DNA of 64,000 nucleotides. It comes from Rhyacophila brunnea. Its lineage: Eukaryota > Arthropoda > Insecta > Trichoptera > Rhyacophilidae. The notes under the pieces were generated by a model. The model was not told where the DNA came from. It searched no databases and saw only the letters and a program-made list of their open reading frames with translations. The stretch's first letter is position 1. Every line of letters starts with the position of its first letter. Positions 10,950-21,800 of the stretch are shown here, piece after piece. The position numbers were made by a program, and so were the translations under genes. Location of the stretch: NCBI GenBank assembly GCA_022495005.1, contig JAGYXB010000200.1, positions 868,001-932,000 on the forward strand, read 5' to 3'.

Positions 10950-11095
10950 GACGCCGGCGGGACTCGAATCTGTATTCATAGTATTCGCGGCAATATGATT
11001 TACCTATATCTCTGGAATGACTTACAAATTGATTGCTTCAAAAGAATATTATATTTTCAAGTATTGGGAATTATTTGTTGAATAAAGGGAATGTT
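10950..11095. mobile_element. Degenerate SINE pieces
   Basis: GGCGGGACTCGAATCTG near 10955 resembles a reversed tRNA box B, and GAATTATTTGTTGAATAAAG near 11068 matches the family A tail in the plus orientation. They may be two unrelated fragments side by side. Confidence 0.35.
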
Positions 11096-13686
11096 CATTT
11101 GTATTTAATATAAGTATATAACAATATACTGAAAGTGAATATTAATATGTATATATTTCGCAAGAGACAATAAACAATGTATGTACACCATTAATAACGA
11201 GTCAAGAAGTTACTGTGCGTCCATGCCTCATAGAATGGTTGTTCTGTATGTCTTATGAACACGTATTCATTCTCATTGCCGCAGGTTTGAAGTTTGACTT
11301 GCGAAAGCTCGAATAAACTTCAATATTATGTGGGTAGAGCTTTTGTCTCATTGTAATTCGTTTGGTAACTTACTAAATTGATATCCGTAATAATATATTG
11401 TTTAAAAGTGATAATATATTCTAAAATTGTAGTCTAAAAATTTAAAGTAGCATGACACATTGTACATACTGGGCATAATGCGCATGGATAAAAAACGAAA
11501 TAATTAATAAAAGGAACAAATTTATAAAAGCGCGATATTATCAACACTATAGAGAGTTGGTATAATTAATTCAATACAGATATGGACAAATATTTACGTT
11601 GGTTGTGACTTAAGCTGTGATTATATTGAGATGGACATTGCGTACTGTCACGCTGTCACGGCGACAAATTTAGTCTATAGTTTCGTCATTTTGCAGAATA
11701 TTTTAAACGATCACCATCTCTGTAAATTCTATGGAGAGTGTCAACTCTAATTTATTAGTGTATTTTGAATTATTATTCATTATTCATGTTAATTTCAAAT
11801 AATTTCAATAGTTTATAAGTGTGCGCACGTAAAATTTCTTGCGATATTACATCCATAGACTATATTTTGAACAGAATCCAACCTGCAGACCATAGATAAT
11901 AGACAGCATTCATATAGAAAATACATAGTGCCAACCGCGAAAAACGGAAAACATGAGATTATGATATGAGTCGAAAATGTGTAGGCATGTAGAAAATGAT
12001 AAAAAAAAAGTTCATTGAGTCATGCAGGTGTCGATGTAATGCGGTACAACGTGAGGTGATATTGTTGCAGGTATTGTTGTTTTGGTGATTTCGGCAGATT
12101 TTGCTAAGTGTCAATTTTCGTTGAAAGATTCAAAATGTACTACAGGATGGGAGCATCAGTCTGATAACATTTAAAAAAAAACCAAGAAAAATGGCATTAC
12201 ACACTTTTTTCCGTAGCGGCAGCTTACTGTGACGTAACGTGATAGTACGCGATGTGCAGCATAATAATAAATAATCAAAATTTTACATTCCATTTGATTT
12301 TTATTAAGTTATAACGTTGAAAAAAATAACCATAACTATGCTAATGCGTCACAGCAACGACAATTTCTGACCAAGCAGTTCCTGCTTTATAACGTGTGCT
12401 GAGGTGCTTAGGATTAAATAAATACAAGTGCACCGGTGACCAAAATCAGTAAAACGAATTTTATTCAAAGTTAAATTTGCAATGACAATTTCTACCAGTT
12501 CTACATTCTGTAAATGAGGTCTTCACAATCTACTATGCATAACGCAAGTAAAAAACATTATTATTATGTCTTTATGTTAATAAATGTTTTTTAAGTATAT
12601 ATTTGGAGAAAGTAAAGTCAAACTAAAACATTCAAATTATATGGATTACTGTAAAAATACTATTAATATCATTTTATTGATAAATTCTAATGTAAGGAAT
12701 AAAATGCTTACATTTTGTCAAACAAAGTACTCGTAGTTACATGGGTGAGTATTGTTGTTCACAGTATTACGTACATAAATTGTAGTATTGTAAAAACCTC
12801 ATAACTTACTGGTTTAATAATCTGGACTTCGATTATTATTGTAATTTGTACATAAATCTGCCGCTTTTCATAGCGGAGTGACATTGTTTTAACTCTATAT
12901 ACTGTCAACGTGGAAGTCTTGTTTTTTATAAATACACAAAACCATAAATTGAAATTCTCATCAGGCGGTTCTTTTACCATTGTTGTGAAATTTGATTCGA
13001 TTTTAACATCGATTCGTAACTAATGAAGTAGAAAACATTTATAACGATGTAATAGACTTACACAAAGTTCAAAGACTTATTATACCTGTCTACGAAAGGA
13101 AAAGAGCGACAAACTGAAAATGTTTAAAAATTAGTTAAATATGCCAAAAAATTAATGAATATTACATGCATAAATGGTAAAAGGGAAGAGTCGAATCGAT
13201 TTAGTTGTAATATTAAATTCCACGTAGATACGTGATTTTATCTTTATATTTATTTTATTTTTCATAATTAATAGACTTTTAGACTTATCGCTCGTTCCTT
13301 TTTACATATTATTATTTATAAAGACGATCTAAAAACAAGAAAAAGTCTATGTTCATTCTTTGCGCAAATTCTTAAGTTATTTTCCACCAAATAGTTCCAA
13401 ATCTATGTGTTTCCTTATCATACAATTATTCAGTACCAGTGACGTCCCAGGACAAAATGCCGCCCCTAGGCACCACCAAAATACCGCCCCATTTTTTTAT
13501 ACCTTATTTTTATCATCCTTTCATAACACCAATATCTAAGACATGACGTGTTGTATGGATACATTAATGACAAGACCTATACCACTAAATCTAATTTAAA
13601 TGTCATCTCTGCTTCAATAGACAAATATTGCGAGTCCACGGTTTCAGATAGGTACATTTTAAAATACATGTAACAACTTCCAAAAA
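11096..13686. other. Long AT-rich stretch; one weak hAT-like end
   Basis: CAGTGACGTCCCAGG at 13437 resembles a hAT-type end, but no partner could be placed with confidence. Otherwise no coding frames, tRNA-like boxes or long inverted repeats were found. Confidence 0.4.
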
Positions 13687-13800
13687 ATTATGAATAGTTG
13701 AAGACAGTGTCAGTAAAAAACCTAATTAGTAAAAACCCTATCTTATTAATAACAATACACTCGATAGCATATTATTATAAATCGTCAAAACCTAATAATA
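13687..13800 (+). repeat. Dispersed repeat shared with 26745-26849
   Basis: AATACACTCGATAGCATATT and ATCGTCAAAACCTAATAATA appear in the same order here and at 26745-26849, with AAATTATGAATAG upstream in both. The nature of the repeat is unknown. Confidence 0.6.
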
Positions 13801-14649
13801 TAATTTAAATTCAAAATTCCATCAAGTACCTTCAGTTGATAGTATTAATGATTCACTTATAATAATCTGAAAAATGTATTACATTTCTCCTCACACAAGA
13901 AACAACTACAAGAAAATTCAAAAATTAATATAAAAATATATTGCTAAGTCATTCGGGTCGTCAGAAGAGTCGACGGTAGTAAACTTTATCTTATCTTAAA
14001 CAATAATAAGGGAACAGATCGCGGGGCAGTAAAAATTGCTTACTGTCTGAATTTTTCACTGCAACTGTATGGCGGAAGGCGAAGCAAATCAGCCTTACAA
14101 TTTGCGAGACGGGGTGGATAGATATGCGCCCTGCGAACAATAGAGTCGACGTTTAACAAAAGACTATAAAATGTCACTGACGGCAGCTACGGCCTTATGC
14201 AAATGCAGAATTTAGTAGAGCCTCAAGAGAAAATTGCAACTGATAAAATGAAAAACCAAGAAAATGCATCGTTCAGTCACGTATGCGGTGAACTCTCATT
14301 TGTTCACTGTATTGATGATAATTTGATAATCATTATAGACTGTTACGTACGAGTATTAACTACTTTATTTTTGAAGTTATACTTCTCTTGTGTCATTTGG
14401 TAGAGAGTGAAATTGAGAATTATATAATTTAGTAATATAGGTTAAAGTGCATAGAAATAAACCAACGGCGCTCTAATAAGCGGCTCTTTTTCATGAGTAT
14501 GTAATTTAACAAGATAATTAAGAGGTAGTCGAAGAATCTAGGTTATCACAAGTTTTGTTTTTATTTTGTTACGCCAAAGAAGTATAACTTCTAACGCGCG
14601 TACATAAGTACACACACCGATTTTTTTTTTATATATCTACACGTTACAC
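13801..14649. other. Non-coding stretch, nothing recognised
   Basis: A GC-richer part at 14015-14180 has no recognisable frame. A 68-codon open frame at 14197-14403 has no recognisable motif and AT-biased codons. Confidence 0.35.
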
Positions 14650-15040
14650 GTTAATCCATAGCATCTGAGTTCACTGATGGGGTTGCTACCTTAGGGCGCG
14701 TGAACGTGCGTTGGATTTATGGGTTATGGGGTATGCCCTTCCCGTAGCCAGAATATACCAGTATTTAGTCGCTGGTGATTTGCCTTGCACCTCCTCTATC
14801 TCTTACAGCATGCTGTATTGCTTAGAGACCTCCGCGAATAGGTAAGCGGTAGACTTTGTTGGCAGAGCTATTATGAATAGTCGACATAGTCCCATCAATA
14901 TGTATACCAATTAAGCCACGGGCGTCTTGCAAGATACAAGCACACCTGACATGACATCAGGCGTACTCCGCTGAAGTCGTGCCAAACTTTGGCTTCTAAT
15001 CAACCTTTGGCCCCTATTTATCGGGAATTCTTTAATTTTA
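14650..15040. other. GC-rich island of unknown nature
   Basis: This block is much richer in GC than its surroundings (for example CACCTGACATGACATCAGGC, which is self-complementary at CCTGA-TCAGG). On the minus strand GTGGCTTAATTGGTATAC resembles a tRNA box A, but no convincing box B follows. It is probably an old transposable element. No coding frame was recognised. Confidence 0.3.
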
Positions 15041-16262
15041 TATTTTTTTATCAGGATAATTAATGAGATAAAAATGTACAAAATATTTAACTGTTATTAT
15101 TTAGACGAACAATTGCGTAAAATCTCGCAAAAATAATTGATTTCATTCATTTTTTAAATAATAAAATAATATATTATCAACCGGTAGAATATTAACATTT
15201 CCTTTACGATACTTAAAAAATCCGTTCCGGTGATGTCACCATCGGCTACCATACGAGATTGACAATATACTTATTTAGATAATAAGTCCTCAGTTCTCAA
15301 TGAATACAACAAATATTCATCAGAATCACCACCGCCTTGCGCTACAAAGAATTTTCCAGGGTTTTTGCAAGGCGGTTTCATAGGCCCTGGCCGAATTCAA
15401 ATTAGCAATACCCGATGCGGGTAGAAGAATAGTTTTCAATAAGGAATATTCTCTCAGCCGGCACAATTTTCATTTGACTAGCATCAAGTAGAGTAGTTTG
15501 CGTGCCAAAGTCCTTAAGAAACCTCGATAGTAAATTCGAGGTATCCATAAAGGCATCTAGGAAATAAAAATATACACGTACTTATAATAAGGTTTATTCG
15601 TCATTATTTGTTTTATATAATAATAGCTGAAGTACCCGGCTTCGCACAGGGTTGGTTCGTTGATAGATTTATCTTAGATATTTAAAAAATAATAAAAAGT
15701 AATTATTTTTTTAATATTAAAATAACTGTATAATACAATATGGCAATATGAAAATAATTCTAATAGGAGTAAAGGTCAAACAAAAAAACACTAAATTAAA
15801 ATCGAATTCAAAATATGCAAACGTTATAAATAGTATTAATATGTAGTAAAAAATTCAAAATTTTATGGAACAAACAAACAAACTTTGTATTTTATATAAC
15901 ACTCATTTAAAAACCTTCCCAGGTGTGCGCACAACAACTCACCAAAGTTTCATCGCAATCGGATGAATGGTATAGGAACCATACGAATAAAAGAAGATAG
16001 AATGAAGAAGAAGAAGAAGCGGGATAAATCTGAAATTCGAGACCCCCACCACGTACTCCGGCTCGTCGGCTTCCGCCTACCCTCCAAATTTTGTCGAAAT
16101 CTGACTGCGCGTGTGGATTTTTATAAAGAAAAACAGACACGATGGTACAAACAAATATATTTTCTAAATTATAGTATAGATATAAAACGATCCGAAAAGT
16201 ATCAACACTCAAATTATAATCATACAACTACTATTTTCACACAATCTTTCAGCTTGTAAAAA
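15041..16262. other. Non-coding stretch with a GAA run
   Basis: A short minus-strand open piece at about 15395-15565 has no recognised motif. From 15625 the sequence reads GTACCCGGCTTCGCACAGGG and later CAAAGTTTCATCGCAATCGG, phrases that recall old element 3' ends in arthropod genomes. A run GAAGAAGAAGAAGAAG lies near 16004-16020. Confidence 0.25.
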
Positions 16263-17127
16263 GGCCGGTCATCGGTCACGGTCAAACTGAAATCTGATGG
16301 ATGTGTACCAATTATATCTATTTACTGGATAATGCTATCGATTTTTAAAATAATAACATTTTAATTATAATAATAATATGTAATATTGATGATTCTAGGA
16401 ATAGCTATAATATGAAAATAACGATGTACTTATTGACTGAAATATTTTCATTCAAAGAGGCTACGTCATCTAAAGCAAAATTATAGCAATAGCTGGGTTA
16501 ATATCTCTATTCGAGCCAATTCAACTGTGCTACAAATGTTTTCGAATCGATAACGTTACAAAGAGTTCAACAGGCTCCTGGTTTATTAGATGATACTCTT
16601 TGAAAGTGATACTATTATATTATAACTCAATAGAAGCTGATATTACGTTTCATATGGCAAACATGTTTACAAGTAAAGGATAATAAACCAAACAAACATA
16701 TTAATATGCATCGAGGTATTCAAACAAACATTGAGATACAAAAATATATGTTTTCAAAACAGATTTCAGAATAATTTTACCACGTAATATTACTCTTATA
16801 TCTATCTACTTCTTGTACAGCGAGCTCATACTTCTAATTGAATAAATATTAGCATTTTATATAATTTAATTCATGTACAATTTACAACTTCTTCTAATCT
16901 TGTCAGCATTATTCATAGTAATAATGAGTAGTTACAATTATTACATAATATACGATTCTTATGAAGTAAGTTGGATTTGGAACTGGATCTCTGGATTCAG
17001 TTTAACATAGTGACATAAATATCCGCTTGCATTCTTGATTTGTCTAGGACAGTCTAGATGATTCTTTTTATAAGTATATAATTTACCATTTACACTGCCA
17101 ATCATGACTAGTCTTTCAAAGCTGTCA
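16263..17127. other. AT-rich stretch, nothing recognised
   Basis: No frames, element ends or tRNA-like boxes were recognised. Confidence 0.5.
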
Positions 17128-17372
17128 AAATAACCGGTACTGTTCGGTTAAAGCGGATACAGCGGAAAACGCATTTTGAAAATAGCCGATAAACTGGATT
17201 ATTTGTTAGGTTAACCTAACCAAGCCTAACCTAACCTAACCTTACCTAACCTAACCTAACCCAACCTAACCTAACCTAAACTAACCCAAACTAACAAATA
17301 ATCCAGTTTATCGGCTATTTTCAAAATGCGCTTTCCGCTGTATCCGCTTTAACCGAACAGTACCAAATAACC
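17128..17372. mobile_element. Hairpin element with 8-bp target duplication and CCTAA core
   Basis: The element is 17136-17364. It starts GGTACTGTTCGGTTAAAGCG and ends with the exact reverse complement CGCTTTAACCGAACAGTACC. AAATAACC stands on both sides (17128-17135 and 17365-17372), a perfect 8-bp target duplication. Each arm runs about 70 bases (to GGATTATTTGTTAG and its mirror) with roughly one mismatch. The loop of about 90 bases is almost wholly CCTAA units, the complement of the insect telomere repeat TTAGG. An 8-bp duplication fits hAT- or P-type transposition, but the terminal bases fit neither family well, so the superfamily is left open. There is no coding capacity. Confidence 0.9.
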
Positions 17373-17699
17373 TTCTACTTGACCACCATGAACATTTCAC
17401 AGAAATAGTTGAGGACAATTTTATTCTATATTTTGTCCTTAGCAACAAACATTATATTATAATTATTATTAGGATTATTACTATTATAATACCTACTGGA
17501 ATAAAAATAATGTTAAAATTATATACTTAGTTTTATTTAAGGCAAAATGTAGTAGGTACTACCAAAGTTCCATCTAGTGAAAAAATATGAAATATTTAAT
17601 TTCGGTTTAAATTTAAGGTGTTTATATAATTAAGACGTATTTAACTTACTAACTTAGCATACATGATTTGAAAACACTGTTAAAAAAAGAAGAAAATAT

Positions 17700-17880
17700 A
17701 TAAAAATTATACTACCTCCAGCTAGATTCAAACCTGCGCCCCTCAGGATTCACGTCCATGTGCACTGATGATTAACCTATGCGTGGTTTATCTAATTGAG
17801 ACGAAGTTAACTAATAGTGTTTGCAACACTCTTTGAATCGACTTCTAAATTGTGTTACTTATTGGCAATCGACTTTTTAT
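17700..17880 (-). mobile_element. tRNA-headed SINE, family A (minus, diverged)
   Basis: AGATTCAAACCTGCGCCCCT is a reversed box B region, and the downstream part GTGTTACTTATTGGCAATCG matches the 5' segment of the copies at 21140-21800. The head is decayed. Confidence 0.55.
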
Positions 17881-18808
17881 TAATTCATAGTTGTATTGTA
17901 ATGCATTTTTTTATTTGTGTTGAAATCCTTTATATTTATATCGAATCTACCTTCAGTGTAGTCACAATACAAATTTTCTCAAAAATTAATAATTATAATG
18001 AATACAATAATATTAACTTGTGGACGAATATTATTAATATAAATTTGCAGATAATTAGAACGATGCAGCGATATATCTACAATCATAACTTTAATTATCT
18101 ATATTGACGATATTTTTTTGTTTTAATGATTTTTTACTCGAATAATTAATATATGCTAGTATGCAAAATATGTGTTTAGTTTAATTAATTATAATTCTTT
18201 TAAGCTACACTATGCGTTGTATTATCAAGCTACCACATCACCCCCAAATATTCCCAATAGACACCTAAAGCAATACATTATAAATTGCTCATCATTTTAT
18301 TGTCTCTTCTGTCTGATGTTTCCAAAGACACAACTAATTATATTCAAATTGGATATTTTTTTTATATCAGACTTGTTCGAAATTCTGCGTAAAAAAATAC
18401 ATGAAAAATTTGAAGCTCATTATTTCCCAAAATGGGAATTCGGTTCGTTTTTACGAACATCCACCCAATTACTTCTTTTTGGCTGATATAAAAATTCGTG
18501 CATCATTTTTTTTCACAATTGTGGTTTAATCCTTGTCAAAAGCAATTTCATATTAAACGACCTAAAATATTGAATAAAAAATATCAAAAAAATGTATGAT
18601 AAAATTTTTCTATATAAGTAGTTTTGAGAGACTATTTGCGAATATTTAAACTATTTTATTATTACACACAAACAGTTACATATTATAATAATACATTGAG
18701 AATTAATAAAATATAACATAGAGAAACTATAATAATAATAAATTAGTAAACCAAAATAAGTGACAAAATATGTGAAATCAAACGATATAATATGTACATA
18801 ATATATAT
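17881..18808. other. AT-rich stretch, nothing recognised
   Basis: The open frames at 17817-18107 and 18172-18486 are rich in Ile, Asn, Phe and Tyr, as chance frames are in AT-rich DNA, and show no motif. Confidence 0.45.
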
Positions 18809-19127
18809 CGTCACCTTACTATTAAGACCTAGTAAGTCCTATATTATGGAAAAATGAAGTGGGCACGACAGAATTTAAACAAAAAAATATTTTAAATCAT
18901 ATCAAACCTCGGTTCTCTATATTAGTACGCTGTCTATCAATCGACAAATTTTAAAAACTCATAGGTCTAGTGGTTTCAAACATCAACTTAAAACCTCGTA
19001 TTTCATAACCGGTGTTAGCAGATTCATCGATTAGAAGGGTGTTTAAAATATTGTTTCTATTACGTTTTTTCCTTCCCCTTAACATTCTTCTCAAACAGAC
19101 TTACGAGGTTTTAATAGTAAGGTGACG
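18809..19127. mobile_element. MITE-like element with CGTCACC ends
   Basis: CGTCACCTTACTATTAAGAC at 18809 is mirrored by GTTTTAATAGTAAGGTGACG ending at 19127. The inverted ends cover about 30 bases with two or three mismatches. ATAT flanks both sides, which could be a 4-bp target duplication, although the surroundings are AT-repetitive. No coding frame lies in the 319 bp. The CGTC end is shared with the elements at 35978 and 52447. Confidence 0.8.
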
Positions 19128-19659
19128 ATATATAATAAACCATTAAAATATTATTGTTATACAACTATTATTTGATAAACTAGGTTTCTCCAATAGTATA
19201 TAAAATACCTCCTCCAGATTCCTGGATACCTACCTCAAGCGTACGTAAAACAGAGACTGCATTACCTCTTTGGTTTATATGATTATCAGAAGTATCAGGT
19301 ACTCAGTTGAACGGCAATCACCTGTTTTATCAGTCAAACGACCACCGATCTCAACCACCTTCTTCAAAGTGGTCCTCAGTTTTTAAATTCAGGGGAAAGA
19401 CAGTCTTCTTTTTTGGCTTTATTAGACTCAGACAAAAGAGCTGCTGAGCCTGGCGATCAAACTGATTTATTCAGGTGAGATGAGGTGAGGTATCCACCAT
19501 GGTGAATCCCGAACTTTACATTTCCCAGATATAATAATAATTAATTATATTTTATACTGTACTCACATAAACTCAACCTACGAGATATAGATATAGAGAT
19601 ATTTGAGGTAAATTAGGAATATAATTCCGTAATAATCACGGTAGTTTATCATTATCATA
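19128..19659. other. Non-coding stretch, nothing recognised
   Basis: Only a small hairpin, ACCACCTTCTTCAAAGTGGT near 19359, was noted. Confidence 0.4.
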
Positions 19660-19842
19660 CAGAGTTCTCTCGCAAATTTCATCTGTAAGGGATCTTGGCA
19701 TTACGTTTGACAGTAAACTGACGTTTAGTGGTCATATGTATACCATTTATAAAATTGTTAATACTTATTTTATGTCATATCGTGAACGCTTTAAATTTAT
19801 AATTTGTTATGTTCATTACATGTAAAATAAATAAATTTGTAT
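19660..19842 (+). pseudogene. Jockey-like LINE (family L), internally deleted copy
   Basis: An RT piece reading SVRDLGITFDSKLTFSGHMY (19680-19740) is joined directly to the family 3' untranslated signature TGTCATATCGTGAACGCTTT and the end AAATAAATAAATTTG. The C-terminal part of the RT and much of the 3' region are missing. Confidence 0.7.
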
Positions 19843-19915
19843 TATAAATACTTCTAGACGTATTTCATATTCGAACCTACCTATCATTAATGCATGATGT
19901 CATGTTATTTTATAA

Positions 19916-20164
19916 CATAACACACTAAGCCAAGGAAGTCTATACGAGGGCAACACTACGCAAAAGTATGACCGGATCACGCCTGCGCACGGGATAGTTT
20001 GTACGGAGTTCGTGATACTATTTCCGGCGCTAAACGAGATAGCGGGCTTTGTACATGAAGGTGAAGCAGGAGTCGAGCTCTCAGTCTTGATCGTTCGAAG
20101 GAAGCAGACGTCTTGGGAAGTTCCGAGCCTCGGACCCAGGGACACAGGGCTTTCGATTTCCTGA
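19916..20164 (+). other. GC-rich open frame of unknown nature, possible exon or promoter island
   Basis: The block at 19935-20170 is strongly GC- and CpG-richer than its neighbours. On the plus strand it is open for 82 codons up to TGA at 20162 without an ATG near its start (readable pieces: PAHGIVCTEFVILFPALNEI and EGEAGVELSVLIVRRKQTSW). The reverse strand is also open from 20145 to 19900. The pieces match no family I recognise. It could be a coding exon, a 5' untranslated exon or an unclassified element. GC-rich DNA has few stops on either strand, which weakens the coding case. Confidence 0.3.
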
Positions 20165-20316
20165 CGTTTTGGAGACGAGGACGATGGTTGAAATTTCTCT
20201 ACTTGCTTTTCATTTAATTATCCTTATCACTATTGTCTCTATGCATCATCATAGAGTGGCGCTCAATCCGAGATATTTATATTTATTCCATCTTTATGTA
20301 CTTTATTATTATACAG

Positions 20317-20349
20317 GAACCTACACGAATGAGTATAGTAACCGGACAG
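20317..20349 (+). other. 33-base exon-like segment between splice consensus sites
   Basis: The segment follows a T-rich tract ending TTATTATTATACAG and is followed by GTAACTGAGG. The 33 bases are a multiple of three and read without a stop. A pyrimidine-rich block with CATCCCCATCCTATCC repeated at about 20425 and 20517 lies just downstream. This could be chance. Confidence 0.2.
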
Positions 20350-20583
20350 GTAACTGAGGTCTTAGAGGTAAAAGTCAATCTACCCACGACCCTGCTTCCT
20401 CCTATTTCCCCGAGTCTCATGCTCATCCCCATCCTATCCCATTCCATATCCCATATCCACTCCTCTTTTCCCTACGTGACAATCCGATCAATTGTCACAA
20501 TTCCCACCTATTCCCTACATCCCCATCCTATCCTTCCTAAATCCCCCTGTCAAAATCAGAACACGACAATGATTATATTTTAA

Positions 20584-21139
20584 AACGTAATTAATGAATA
20601 AGTATCAATATTTTGTATTAAATTGTATGCTACATAATATTCTGCCTCTAGTAGAATGATTCTCCGCTTTAAGACTGTAAAAGAAAGCCCTGAAATAATC
20701 AAATTTTCTGTTTAATATAAAATAAGATAATACGTATAGTAGATATTAAGTAGAAATATTTTAGAATTTGCTGTGTGACAATTCTATTACAGAGTTGAAG
20801 GTTTCCAATATGAACTAAATCCTCCAATATTTCAATTGAACCTTTCAACAAAACTACTCACTGTCTGTGTTATTCAACTATACTGAAAAATTACAACTGA
20901 ACTTCGAATACATTGTAAACTCGATATTTCTCGTAAGGCTAAATCAGGATATTATATTTTGTACAGAGTAAAATGTAATATATAAACATCAGGAAACCTG
21001 CTCAATAGCTCAAGTAATATTTAATAACAAGAGTTAATATTATTTTATTAGTATAATATTGTAACCTAACAGATACATTTAAAACTTTTCTTTGTTGAAC
21101 ATAGGTTCTACTAATACTTCTGATATAATGTATACCCAC
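20584..21139. other. AT-rich stretch, nothing recognised
   Basis: No coding frame was recognised. TTTCTTTGTTGAACAT near 21086 may be a degenerate family A SINE tail. Confidence 0.4.
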
Positions 21140-21424
21140 TAGAAAAAAATCATATTTTGAAGAAAAAAAAACGATACTCGACAGGTTTGAACCCGTATAA
21201 CCACTGGTATCACGCCAACTGTGCATTGACCAATTATGCTACGAGCCTCCTATCCAATTACGACAATTTAAACTAGTAGGTCATACGTGAAATGCTTATC
21301 AACTTGCGTTATTATTGGCTATCGGTTTTTGTGTATTAAATCAAGGTATATTAATTACCTTAATTACCAACCGACGCTCGGTTCTCGCCAAATATTTTAG
21401 TTAAACGTCTACTTGAACTTGCTA
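21140..21424 (-). mobile_element. tRNA-headed SINE, family A (minus), upstream partner of a tandem pair
   Basis: Read on the minus strand, the head has box A-like TAGCATAATTGGTCAATGC and box B GGTTATACGGGTTCAAACC, then an A/T run and the body TATGATTTTTTTCTAGTGGG. The 5' part lies at 21250-21424 and includes CAACTTGCGTTATTATTGGC, as in the next copy. Confidence 0.8.
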
Positions 21425-21800
21425 AAAAAATTTAATAAATCATTTCTTTTATTCAACAAATAATTCACAAGATTTTGAGAATGTAACATTCCATATTACG
21501 AGTATATTGAACATACATATCTTCAAAACACCTCAGATACATACATAATATTCTACCACCCACTAGAAAAAATCATATTTTGAAAGAAAAAAAATACGAT
21601 GCTCGAAGGGATTTGAACCCGTATAACCACTGGTATCGCGTCAACTGTGCATTAACCAATTATTCTATGAGCCTCATACCTAATTACGACAATTTGTCAT
21701 ACATGAAATGCTTATCAAATTGCGTTATTATTGACTATCGGTTGTTGTGTATTAAATCAAGGAATGCTAATTACTTCAATTACTAACCTCTTCTCTTTAG
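21425..21800 (-). mobile_element. tRNA-headed SINE, family A (minus), most complete copy
   Basis: In minus-strand order it has a 5' segment (21800-21690), a tRNA-like head with box B GGGTTCAAATCCC (near 21613), the body TATGATTTTTTCTAGTGGG, the mid part GAAGATATGTATGTTCAATA, and the tail CTTGTGAATTATTTGTTGAA with AATAAAAGAAA. Together with its neighbour it forms a head-to-tail pair of the same orientation, suggesting repeated insertion in one place or local duplication. Confidence 0.85.

Noticed and set aside
13437..14180. hAT element from CAGTGACGTCCCAGG to ATGTCACTG
   Set aside because: Only about 8 bases of the two ends agree and no 8-bp duplication was found.
15963..16259. Coding frame starting at 15963 with a lysine run
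   Set aside because: The lysine run is a GAA microsatellite read in frame, and the rest lacks motifs.
17816..18486. Two open frames near 18 kb
   Set aside because: Amino-acid make-up matches chance translation of AT-rich DNA, with no homologous motif.
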